Below, piece after piece: positions 1-5,346 of a stretch of 5,346 nt of DNA. The first letter of the stretch is position 1. Every line of letters begins with the position of its first letter. The stretch is from assembly GCA_946614205.1 (NCBI GenBank), contig CAMOGR010000030.1, forward strand, positions 1 to 5,346. The letters are read 5' to 3'. The notes under the pieces were generated by a model. That model saw only the letters and a program-made list of their open reading frames with translations, had not been told where the DNA came from and made no database searches. The DNA is from an uncultured Bacteroidales bacterium (GTDB taxonomy: Bacteria > Bacteroidota > Bacteroidia > Bacteroidales > UBA932). The translations under genes were made by a program, and so were the position numbers.

Positions 1-461
1 ATGATGTCGGAGGCCGTCTTCTCGACATATTCGGAGAACTCGCCGCCGCGGCGCAGGTTCAGGCGGTCCTGGAGTTCTTTCTTGTCTCCCGACTTGATTC
101 CGGAGAAAGTCCATCTGGACACCCTGGGACGCTCTTTTATGACGACCTTGAAATACACGGAATCTCCGTTCTCGGTGACGTGGTCGATTTCCAGTGCGAC
201 ATCCTCGAAATAACGCTTGAGCCACAGACGGCGGACGACTCCGGAGACTTCTTCTCCCGGGACCGTCACCTCCATGCCCTTGCGGAGGCCGGTGAGCTGC
301 TCTATCTGCTTGGAACTGAAATAGCTGTTTCCTTCGACGGAAACGCCGCCCACAAGATACTTGCGGGGATGAGAGTAGTCCACCTCGACAGGTGCCTGCG
401 CGCGGAGCGAGAGGCACGAGATGAGAATCAGGACAAGGGCGACAATGTGTCTTCTGGTCAT
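1..461 (-). CDS. bamA: Outer membrane protein assembly factor BamA, N-terminal part (partial, 3' end outside window)
   Basis: The first 153 codons of a BamA/Omp85 protein are visible. BamA is the outer-membrane beta-barrel that folds and inserts other beta-barrel proteins, and its periplasmic POTRA domains receive substrates. The ATG at 461 begins a signal peptide: MTRRH, then a hydrophobic core, then a likely cleavage near residue 21 (SLRA|QAP). A POTRA-like domain follows at about residues 36-112, with VGGVSVEGNSYFS, a TGLRKG turn, a PGEEVS helix start, RRLWLKRYFEDV and a closing VVIKERPRV strand. A second POTRA seems to begin at RWTFSGIKSGDKKEL (about 116 onward). The remaining POTRA domains and the barrel would lie beyond position 1. 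The gene follows uppS by 31 nt, an order I recall as common in Bacteroidales. The family call rests on motif pattern only; a different POTRA-containing Omp85 protein is possible but less likely in this context. Confidence 0.9.
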   Translation of the reverse strand, partial: MTRRHIVALVLILISCLSLRAQAPVEVDYSHPRKYLVGGVSVEGNSYFSSKQIEQLTGLRKGMEVTVPGEEVSGVVRRLWLKRYFEDVALEIDHVTENGDSVYFKVVIKERPRVSRWTFSGIKSGDKKELQDRLNLRRGGEFSEYVEKTASDI

Positions 462-479
462 CACTATCCGATAAGTCTG

Positions 480-511
480 CAAATATACGGAATTATTTGA
501 CTTTTCCGAAA
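480..511 (-). promoter_or_regulatory. Candidate Bacteroidota-type promoter for bamA
   Basis: On the minus strand, TATATTTG at 487-480 matches the TAnnTTTG -7 consensus used by the Bacteroidota primary sigma factor. A near-match to the -33 TTTG element, TTTC, lies at 511-508, giving a 20-nt spacer, which is in the usual range. The -33-like part overlaps the end of uppS. Transcription would begin only about 15 nt before the bamA ATG, so the leader would be very short. The -7 match is good and the -33 match imperfect. A short AT-rich gap can produce such a motif by chance. Confidence 0.45.
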
Positions 512-1167
512 CGCCTGTCCCTTAAAGAATACTCCTCAAGAGCGGCCAGGTATTGCTCTTTTCGAAAATCGGGCCAAAGAGTGTCCGTGAACACAAGTTC
601 CGTATATGCCAGCTGCCACAGCATGTAATTGCTGATACGCTGCTCGCCGGAAGTGCGGATCAGGAGGTCGGGATCGGGTATTCCGGCGGTTACGAGGTAC
701 TTTTCTATATCGTCGGAACCGTCGGCTGCCATACGCCGCGCAGCCTGGCTGATGTCCCATTTGCCGCTGTAGCTCACGAAAATGATTACCGTCATACGCT
801 CCCCCGCCGACGTGGCCGCATCGAGCTCGTCAATGGCGGCGTTGAGTTCGTCCGAGAGGCGCGCCCTGTTGCCGAGCACGCGGAAATGTATGCCGTTGCG
901 CAGGAAAGTCTGGGTCTCTTCCTTTATGGACTTGATGAACAGGGACATGAGGCTGGAGACTTCGGCGTCGGGGCGCGACCAGTTCTCCTCGCTGAATGCG
1001 AAAAGGGAGACGTAGCGTATGCCCAGGGCGACGCTTGTCTCAAGCACGGCGCGGACGCTCTCGACACCCTCGTAGTGGCCGAAAATACGTTCCTTGCCCC
1101 TCTGGCGGGCCCAACGGCCGTTGCCGTCCATTATGATGGTTACGTGCTGAGGAATCTTGTTTGCCAT
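493..1167 (-). CDS. uppS: Isoprenyl transferase / (di-trans,poly-cis)-undecaprenyl diphosphate synthase
   Basis: This 224-aa cis-prenyltransferase condenses isopentenyl diphosphate units onto farnesyl diphosphate to make undecaprenyl diphosphate, the lipid carrier for peptidoglycan and surface glycans. It is a cytosolic, membrane-associated enzyme. Family motifs appear in order: HVTIIMDGNGRWA at residues 8-20, with catalytic Asp14 (E. coli Asp26 equivalent); FGHYEG with His31; FAFSEENWSRP at 56-66, with the conserved Ser and Asn; and RTSGEQRISN at 171-180, with diphosphate-binding Arg171, Arg177 and Ser179. YTELVFTDTLWPDF follows, with the metal-linked Glu190. The N-Y-G-G-R motif of E. coli is SYSGK here (residues 132-136). 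The start at 1167 is chosen because it leads straight into the first beta strand and begins 5 nt after the nadK stop. The upstream in-frame ATG at 1218 would add 17 non-family residues and overlap nadK. At 224 aa it is shorter than the 253-aa E. coli enzyme but ends normally at RDRRFGKVK. Confidence 0.96.
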   Translation of the reverse strand: MANKIPQHVTIIMDGNGRWARQRGKERIFGHYEGVESVRAVLETSVALGIRYVSLFAFSEENWSRPDAEVSSLMSLFIKSIKEETQTFLRNGIHFRVLGNRARLSDELNAAIDELDAATSAGERMTVIIFVSYSGKWDISQAARRMAADGSDDIEKYLVTAGIPDPDLLIRTSGEQRISNYMLWQLAYTELVFTDTLWPDFRKEQYLAALEEYSLRDRRFGKVK

Positions 1168-1172
1168 TTGGT

Positions 1173-1997
1173 TCAGTTGTCTGTGAAGCTGTCTGAATTG
1201 CGGACGTCGCTGCCCCAATGGAGACGGGAACGCAGGGCGCCTATGAAGTTGGAGCCGTCCAGGACCACCCTGCGCAGGGCGTCGGGTACGGCCGTGACCG
1301 TAAGCTTCGAAGCTGATGATATTGTGTAGTTGCGGTTGTCGGCGGACAGGCGTACGGCCTCTTCCCTGGAATGGAAGGACAGACGTATGACGGAAGTGTC
1401 CGGGACTATGAGAGGGCGCACGTTGAGATTGTGCGGAGAGACGGGAGCCAGGATGAGCACCCGCGCGTCGGGCAGGCAGATGGGGCCGCCCACGCTGAGC
1501 GAGTACGCCGTCGAACCTGAAGATGTTGCAACTATCAGTCCGTCAGCCCAATACGTAGGCAGCGGACGGCCGTCCACCGATACGTCGACGCCGAGCATGG
1601 CGCCACCTTCGCGCAGGACGCAGATCTCGTTGAGTGCAAGCTGCGGACCGTCGCCCATGCTCAGCCCTTCCACCTTCACAAGGCCGCGGCGCTCCACGGT
1701 ATACGCCCCGGCGGCAAGGGTGTCAGCAATGTTTTCCGCCCTGTTCTCCGAAAGGAATCCCAGGCGTCCGAAGTTGACGCCGAGCACCGGAAGGCCGGTC
1801 GCCAGGGCAAGGGATGCAGCTGAAAGATATGTGCCGTCGCCTCCGAAACTCAGAAGCATCCGGGTACCGTCCTGGATTTCGGAAGCCTCGAGTGCGGGAT
1901 ATACGTCAAAACCGACGGCCCCCAGCGACGCGAGAAGACCCAGCACGCCCGGGTCGAGCTGCAGACTGGAGTCTTTGAGATAATAGGCAAGTTTCAT
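1173..1997 (-). CDS. nadK: NAD kinase (ATP-dependent NAD+ phosphorylation)
   Basis: This 274-aa cytosolic enzyme phosphorylates NAD+ at the 2'-hydroxyl of its adenosine to make NADP+, the source of the cell's NADPH. The diagnostic GGDGT motif is at residues 52-56, with catalytic Asp54, in the context LLSFGGDGTYL. It is followed by GVNFGRLGFL (73-82), the ALNE motif (121-124), and the long signature TYWADGLIVATSSGSTAYSL at 148-167, followed by GGP. The C-terminus ends in RSRLHWGSDVRN, a tail typical of Bacteroidota NadK. The start ATG at 1997 (MKLAYYLKDSS) lies 5 nt after the rpoN stop. The same frame stays open well upstream, but that extension is read through rpoN in another frame and is rich in Arg and Pro, so I rejected it. 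Length is close to that of other bacterial NAD kinases. With rpoN and uppS it forms a tightly packed series. Confidence 0.96.
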   Translation of the reverse strand: MKLAYYLKDSSLQLDPGVLGLLASLGAVGFDVYPALEASEIQDGTRMLLSFGGDGTYLSAASLALATGLPVLGVNFGRLGFLSENRAENIADTLAAGAYTVERRGLVKVEGLSMGDGPQLALNEICVLREGGAMLGVDVSVDGRPLPTYWADGLIVATSSGSTAYSLSVGGPICLPDARVLILAPVSPHNLNVRPLIVPDTSVIRLSFHSREEAVRLSADNRNYTISSASKLTVTAVPDALRRVVLDGSNFIGALRSRLHWGSDVRNSDSFTDN

Positions 1998-2002
1998 CGG
2001 CG

Positions 2003-3406
2003 TCAGATTTCTTTGCGCCACCTGGCAAGGGGGATGCCGAGCTGGTCGCGGTACTTGGCAATGGTGCGCCTCGCGACCTTGTAGCCGCGCCGTGCAAGCT
2101 CCACTACGAGCTGCTCGTCGGTGAACGGTTTGTGCTTGTCCTCGGAGTCTATGCATTCCTGGAGGGCCTTCTTGAGCTCCCTTGTAGAGATTTCCTCGCC
2201 GTCGGAGTTCTCCATGCCCTCGGAGAAGAAGGACTTGAGCGGGAAGATGCCGAAGTGGGTTTCTATGTATTTGCTGTTGACCACGCGGCTTATGGTGGAA
2301 ATGTCGAAGCCGGTGATTTCCGCTATGTCCTTGAGGACCATCGGGCGCAGGTTGCTCTCGTCCCCGTCGATGAAATAATCGTGCTGGTAGTCGAGTATGG
2401 CGCGCATGGTCTTGCTGAGGGTGTTCTGGCGCTGCCGCAGGGCCTCGACGAACCATTTTGCGGAATCGAGCTTCTGCTTGACGAAGGCCGCGGCCTCTTT
2501 CTGCGCCCTTTCCGACGAGCCCTTGGCGTCCATGAGCAGGTCCGCGTACTTCTTGTTGACGCGTATCTCGGGGATATTGAAACGGGGCATCGTGAAATCG
2601 AGCACCCCGTCATGCTCGTCGAGTATGAAGTCGGGAACTATCTGGCCCGACTGGTCGTCGTACGAATCATCTGCCTGGCCGCCGGGAGAAGGGTTGAGCC
2701 GCACTATCCTGGCAAAGGCCGCCTTGAGCTGTTCCTCGGTGATGCCGAGACGGGACTGTATCTTCTGGAAGTGCTTGTTGGAGAAATCCTGGAAGCACTC
2801 GTCGATTATGCGTATTGCGGTTTTGACCTCCGGAGTCTGGTGAAGGGCGCGAAGCTGGAGCAGCAGGCACTCGCGCAGATCCCTCGCCCCTACGCCCACA
2901 GGCTCGAAGTCCTGGATGACCTTGAGCATTCTCTCCACCTCTTCTTCGTTGGTTTCGATGCCTGCACGGAAAGCCAGGTCGTCCACGAGCGCGTCGATGC
3001 CGCGTCGCAGGTAACCGTCGTCGCTCAGGCTGCCTATGATGAATGATGCGACCTCGTGCTCGTGCGGAGTGAGATTGCGATAACCGAGCTGCCTCTGGAG
3101 GCTCTGAGTGAAGCCTTCCTTGACAGAGAAGGTATTGTATTCGGGACGGGGATCCTTGCCCCAGTTGTTAACCTTGAGGCGGTAGGCGGGAATGTCGCCG
3201 TCTTCCTTCATGGAGTCAATCGACACCTCACGGCGCTCCTCGTCGCTGTCCGGGTCGGGTTCGTCGTCAAGTACCGGATTGCTCTCGAGTTCAGCGCGCA
3301 CTTTCTGTTCCAGTTCCTGGACCGGCAGCTCGATGAGCTTGATGGTCTGTATCTGGAGCGGAGAGAGCTTCTGCTGCTGCTTGAGTTCTAGTCCTGTCTT
3401 GAGCAT
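2003..3406 (-). CDS. rpoN: RNA polymerase sigma-54 factor
   Basis: A complete 467-aa sigma-54, the alternative sigma factor that directs core RNA polymerase to -24/-12 promoters and needs an AAA+ enhancer-binding activator to open DNA. Region I is the Gln/Leu-rich segment at residues 5-45 (LELKQQQKLSPLQIQTIKLI). An acidic region II follows at about 46-72 (DDEPDPDSDEERRE). The core-binding region covers about 85-270, including PVGVGARDLREC at 169-180. The HTH-containing segment is at about 358-378 (LKDIAEITGFDISTISRVVNS). The RpoN box ARRTIAKYRD at 445-454 contacts the -24 element. The length is near the E. coli protein (477 aa), with all regions intact. The ATG at 3406 lies 3 nt after the preceding stop. 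No enhancer-binding activator is encoded in the window, so its regulon cannot be read here. Confidence 0.98.
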   Translation of the reverse strand: MLKTGLELKQQQKLSPLQIQTIKLIELPVQELEQKVRAELESNPVLDDEPDPDSDEERREVSIDSMKEDGDIPAYRLKVNNWGKDPRPEYNTFSVKEGFTQSLQRQLGYRNLTPHEHEVASFIIGSLSDDGYLRRGIDALVDDLAFRAGIETNEEEVERMLKVIQDFEPVGVGARDLRECLLLQLRALHQTPEVKTAIRIIDECFQDFSNKHFQKIQSRLGITEEQLKAAFARIVRLNPSPGGQADDSYDDQSGQIVPDFILDEHDGVLDFTMPRFNIPEIRVNKKYADLLMDAKGSSERAQKEAAAFVKQKLDSAKWFVEALRQRQNTLSKTMRAILDYQHDYFIDGDESNLRPMVLKDIAEITGFDISTISRVVNSKYIETHFGIFPLKSFFSEGMENSDGEEISTRELKKALQECIDSEDKHKPFTDEQLVVELARRGYKVARRTIAKYRDQLGIPLARWRKEI

Positions 3407-3409
3407 GGT

Positions 3410-3850
3410 TTACTGGTTGCGGACTATGAACGCCGTAGGAAACTCCTGTACTATGGTCTTGAGGGCATTGGCCGCATCGGCCTTGGTGGCGTAATTGCCC
3501 ACGGTGACTTTGAAGAAAGGATTGGTGTAGGTGCGGGATACGGGCACCCCGGGGTGCAGGTTGCGGAAACGGGCGGCAGCAGCCTCGGATGCACTTCTGG
3601 CGTTCTGGCCGCTGTCGAAATAAATGCGTATGCGGTATGTCTGGTCCGACATTCCCGATGCGGTGCGGCGCTCATTGCGCTCCACATGGGCCGCAAGGGC
3701 TGCAGCAAGGGCGTCGCTCTGGTGTACCGTAACATATTCCGACAGTTCCCCGATGGGGTCGTACTGCGGAGCGGGGGCTTCCTGGGGCTGCTGGGCCCCC
3801 ACCGGGAGGAAGAAAGCCAGAGCTATGATTGTCAATAATATACGTTTCAT
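3410..3850 (-). CDS. Secreted SPOR-domain protein
   Basis: A 146-aa exported protein. Residues 1-19 form a signal peptide (KR, hydrophobic core, cleavage after VGA before QQ). A Gln/Pro/Ala-rich linker (20-30) leads to a region rich in Ala and charged residues (33-62), probably helical. The SPOR-like domain spans about residues 71-145: strand TYRIRIYFDSG, helix SASEAAAARFRNLHP, strand VSRTYTNPFFKVTVGNYAT, helix KADAANALKTIVQEFP, strand AFIVRN. SPOR domains bind peptidoglycan strands stripped of stem peptides, often at division sites. Unlike classical division SPOR proteins such as FtsN, there is no retained membrane anchor, so it is probably periplasmic. Its ATG overlaps the stop of the preceding lipoprotein gene in an ATGA (3850-3847), which suggests translational coupling, and it ends 3 nt before rpoN. 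The SPOR call is from the domain pattern; the exact role is unknown. Confidence 0.85.
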   Translation of the reverse strand: MKRILLTIIALAFFLPVGAQQPQEAPAPQYDPIGELSEYVTVHQSDALAAALAAHVERNERRTASGMSDQTYRIRIYFDSGQNARSASEAAAARFRNLHPGVPVSRTYTNPFFKVTVGNYATKADAANALKTIVQEFPTAFIVRNQ

Positions 3851-4311
3851 ATCTTGTCGAGCAAATCCTTCAGTGGTATGTCTTTGTATTCGAAATCCTT
3901 GCCAAGACCGCTCTTGAGCGTGCCGCGGAAACGCACGTCCAGCGTAACCGACTCCATATCGGGCTGGCGCAGAAGCTCAAGCAGCTGGAACGGATTGAAC
4001 GCCCCGTCGATTGTACCATGGACATCGATGTTATAGACTTCCTTGGAGCGGGGCGCGAGGGTGACGTCGTCTGCCGTAAAATGAAGGCAAGGCTCTCCGT
4101 CCATCTTCGCAAGGGCATACATATTGGTGAGAGTCACCTGGACGGTGGGGTTGTCCACCTCGAGAGCAATGCTCGCGTCCAGGGAAGACAGCCCGCGGGG
4201 CGACAGGGATACCAGGTCGAATGATGTGACCTTGATGTCCTTGAACGACGCGCAAGAGCACAGGCAAAGGACGGCAATCGCGCTTATGAGCAGCCTGAGA
4301 GTCTTCTTCAT
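3847..4311 (-). CDS. LEA type 2-like lipoprotein
   Basis: A 154-aa lipoprotein of unknown role. The N-terminus MKKTLRLLISAIAVLCLCSC is a lipoprotein signal with lipobox L-C-S-C and predicted lipidated Cys20. The mature part resembles the LEA type 2 (LEA14/WHy) beta-sandwich fold: after FKDIKVTSFDLVSLSPRGLSS comes SIALEVDNPT (48-56), the typical 'valeVdNPn' strand with the conserved Asn-Pro. Then come NMYALAKMDGE and strands ending in SVTLDVRFRGTLKSGLGKDF. LEA-2-like domains in bacteria are usually small envelope proteins with no defined enzyme activity. No catalytic residues are evident. It follows the NigD-like gene by 26 nt and overlaps the SPOR gene by 4 nt, so these two exported proteins are probably made together. 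The start at 4311 fits the signal peptide and lies just after a promoter-like motif. The fold call is moderately sure and no function can be given. Confidence 0.75.
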   Translation of the reverse strand: MKKTLRLLISAIAVLCLCSCASFKDIKVTSFDLVSLSPRGLSSLDASIALEVDNPTVQVTLTNMYALAKMDGEPCLHFTADDVTLAPRSKEVYNIDVHGTIDGAFNPFQLLELLRQPDMESVTLDVRFRGTLKSGLGKDFEYKDIPLKDLLDKI

Positions 4312-4318
4312 ATCAGTG

Positions 4319-4326
4319 CAAAGATA
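4319..4326 (-). promoter_or_regulatory. Candidate Bacteroidota -7 promoter element before the LEA-like lipoprotein gene
   Basis: TATCTTTG on the minus strand (4326-4319) matches the TAnnTTTG -7 consensus exactly and is followed by CA, as is often seen in Bacteroidota. It sits in the 26-nt AT-rich gap between the NigD-like and LEA-like genes, only 7 nt upstream of the ATG at 4311. A transcript starting here would be almost leaderless. I see no good -33 TTTG at the expected distance, which falls in the GGTGGGGATA at the end of the NigD-like gene, so this may be a weak or chance site. Confidence 0.4.
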
Positions 4327-4337
4327 ACTAACTTTTC

Positions 4338-4979
4338 TTATATCCCCACCTTTCCGGAGGTCGAATATTCCTTGCCGTCCCAGGTCCAGGACACTTTGAG
4401 CACGACGGAATCGCGTTCGGGCATTTCCTTCTCAAGTGGGAAGGACGAGTAGAAATCATAATTCCGGGTGACATCGGATACCGGGTCGGATGTGTCGAAC
4501 CTGTGCCTGAGGAGCAGGCGCAGAGTGTCCGTGACGGGTTCGCGCTTGTCCACCACGAGGTTCACCACGTGGGTGCCTGCGCCGTTTTCGGGTGTGCGTA
4601 TTACATTGTACATGTTGAGGCAGCCTCCCGAGTACCACACGTCGGAAACGTTGATTTCCCTGTTGCCGAGGGAGTCGGGGATTTCCGGAGTGGTGACGAC
4701 TACGGGGTTCTTGTACATGGTGGTGAAGAACTGCACAAGCTTGCCCTCGCGCTGAGTGTCGCTCACTTCCTTGGATACGTCTATGACAGCAACCGCACGT
4801 GGAAGGCCCTGCCAGTCGACTCCGGACGAGCCGAATACATAGCGGTAGCCGTCGTCTCCGAGGAAGGAGTTGTCGGACTGGGGGTAGCCGAAAGTCACGA
4901 CCCTGTAAAGGAAGGGGTCCAGCATATCGCAGGACGCCAGGGCCGAAACGGCAAGCAGAAAGGGTATCAATCTTTTCAT
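4338..4979 (-). CDS. NigD-like lipoprotein
   Basis: A 213-aa lipoprotein. The start at 4979 (MKRLIPFLLAVSALASC) gives a textbook lipoprotein signal with lipobox L-A-S-C and lipidated Cys17. An in-frame ATG at 5006 would add nine polar residues and overlap the regulator gene further, so I prefer 4979. The mature protein begins DMLDPFLYRVVTFGYP, then YRYVFGSSG and RAVAVIDVSKE. Its C-terminal half (about 108-200) has INVSDVWYSGGCLNMYNVI, THVVNLVVD, TLRLLLRHRFDTSDP, YDFYSSFPLE and VVLKVSWTWDGK. This order (short N-terminal OB-like domain, then a beta-sandwich with 'W..g.yLNm', 'H.vnLv', 'l.LrHr..d' and 'SF.L') is what I recall of the NigD-like family of Bacteroidales lipoproteins, whose function is unknown. 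The acidic residues just after the Cys (D18, D21) might relate to surface export, but this is weak. Its start overlaps the Fur-type stop (ATGA, 4979-4976). Confidence 0.65.
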   Translation of the reverse strand: MKRLIPFLLAVSALASCDMLDPFLYRVVTFGYPQSDNSFLGDDGYRYVFGSSGVDWQGLPRAVAVIDVSKEVSDTQREGKLVQFFTTMYKNPVVVTTPEIPDSLGNREINVSDVWYSGGCLNMYNVIRTPENGAGTHVVNLVVDKREPVTDTLRLLLRHRFDTSDPVSDVTRNYDFYSSFPLEKEMPERDSVVLKVSWTWDGKEYSTSGKVGI

Positions 4980-5346
4980 AACAGTTTCTTTTTTGTAGGC
5001 CGGCATATTATCTGGATGTCGATATCCTCTATGCGGTAACCGCGGAAACGGTGGCCCTTGAGCCCCGCTTCCACCTCCGCAAGGAGGTCGTCGGCCTCTA
5101 TGTCGACGAATTCATGATTCCGTGAATCGTACAGATGCAGATGCCTCCAGGCATTGATGTCGAACACCACCTTTCCGTTGGCGCTGAAACGACGGGCGTA
5201 GATGCCAGTATCCGCCAGCGAAGACAGTATGTTGTATACGGTGGAACGGGCAATGCGGCAGGAGCCTTCGGTCTTAACAGTATCATAGACGGTGTCGGCG
5301 TCGGCATGAATGTGACTGAGCATGGCCCTGTGAACGGCAAGGCGCT
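4976..5346 (-). CDS. Fur/Irr-family transcriptional regulator (partial, 5' end outside window)
   Basis: The reading frame is open to the window edge, with 122 residues visible. It starts RLAVHRAMLSHIHADADTVYDTV, which fits the Fur N-terminal helix region 'R.aVl..L..H.tadeiY..v', so the ATG at 5323 is internal and the true start lies upstream of the window. The winged-helix recognition part is RIARSTVYNILSSLADTGI, followed by the wing FSANGKVVFDI. The dimerisation domain starts with HLHLYDSRNHEFVDIE. In most Fur, Zur and PerR proteins the corresponding place holds H-x-H-L-x-C-x-x-C; here the two Cys positions are Asp and Asn. The C-terminus GYRIEDIDIQIICRPTKKK lacks a second CxxC. This pattern resembles Irr-type or cysteine-poor Fur members. 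It probably binds DNA as a dimer in response to a metal, haem or peroxide, but the ligand cannot be read from sequence. Its TGA overlaps the next gene's ATG, so the pair is probably co-expressed. Confidence 0.85.
   Translation of the reverse strand, partial: RLAVHRAMLSHIHADADTVYDTVKTEGSCRIARSTVYNILSSLADTGIYARRFSANGKVVFDINAWRHLHLYDSRNHEFVDIEADDLLAEVEAGLKGHRFRGYRIEDIDIQIICRPTKKKLL

Noticed and set aside
1..213. Plus-strand open frame at the left edge
   Set aside because: It is antisense to bamA, whose signal peptide and POTRA pattern are clear on the minus strand.
462..492. Possible terminator between uppS and bamA
   Set aside because: No GC-rich inverted repeat followed by a T-run is visible on the minus strand. 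The gap looks like a promoter region instead.
553..1329. Long plus-strand open frame (258 codons) opposite uppS and the end of nadK
   Set aside because: It lies antisense to strongly motif-supported genes, shows no recognisable domain, and such shadow frames are common in GC-rich codon usage.
1330..1983. Plus-strand open frame of 217 codons opposite nadK
   Set aside because: Its low-complexity Ser, Arg, Pro and Thr composition is typical of an antisense shadow, and nadK carries all its motifs on the minus strand.
1998..2456. Possible 153-residue N-terminal extension of NadK
   Set aside because: The extension is rpoN read out of frame and is Arg/Pro/His-rich. The ATG at 1997 starts the NadK fold directly and sits 5 nt after the rpoN stop.
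2132..3046. Plus-strand open frame of 304 codons opposite rpoN
   Set aside because: The translation mirrors the rpoN codons (many Val, Leu, Glu and Asp) and has no family motif. rpoN itself is complete and unambiguous on the other strand.
4980..5006. Upstream ATG at 5006 for the NigD-like lipoprotein
   Set aside because: It would put nine polar residues before a textbook lipoprotein signal peptide. The ATG at 4979 gives a standard signal and the common ATGA overlap.
5321..5323. ATG at 5323 as the true start of the Fur-type gene
   Set aside because: The frame upstream to the window edge encodes RLAVHRA, which matches the conserved first helix of the Fur family, so the start lies outside the window.

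Overview
The window looks like a chromosomal segment from a Bacteroidota bacterium, most likely a fairly GC-rich member of the Bacteroidales. The GC content is judged by eye, and an Alistipes/Rikenellaceae-type genome is a guess. The phylum is suggested by a NigD-like lipoprotein, a short secreted SPOR protein, a Bacteroidota-style BamA N-terminus, 'SYSGKWDI' in UppS, and TAnnTTTG-type promoter elements just upstream of two starts.

Every gene lies on the minus strand and the window is almost entirely coding. From right to left, in the direction of transcription, the order is: a Fur-family regulator (5' end cut by the window edge); a NigD-like lipoprotein whose ATG overlaps the Fur stop (ATGA); a LEA-type-2-like lipoprotein after a 26-nt gap carrying a promoter-like motif; a secreted SPOR-domain protein, again with an ATGA overlap; rpoN (sigma-54) after 3 nt; nadK after 5 nt; uppS after 5 nt; and bamA after 31 nt with another promoter-like motif (3' end cut by the window edge). 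No gene-free stretch exceeds about 31 nt, and I found no RNA gene, mobile element, CRISPR array or convincing terminator.

The genes fall into two functional blocks. The left block holds housekeeping and envelope genes: undecaprenyl diphosphate synthesis (UppS), outer-membrane protein assembly (BamA), NADP supply (NadK) and an alternative sigma factor (RpoN). The right block holds small exported proteins (two lipoproteins and a SPOR protein) behind a Fur/Irr-type regulator. The tight spacing suggests long polycistronic transcripts with internal promoters before the LEA-like gene and bamA.

I see no clear new defence or mobile system. The points most worth a second look are the Fur-family protein lacking the usual CxxC zinc motif, its coupling to the NigD-like lipoprotein through a stop/start overlap that has an in-frame A_AAA_AAG heptamer just upstream, and the two embedded promoter-like elements.
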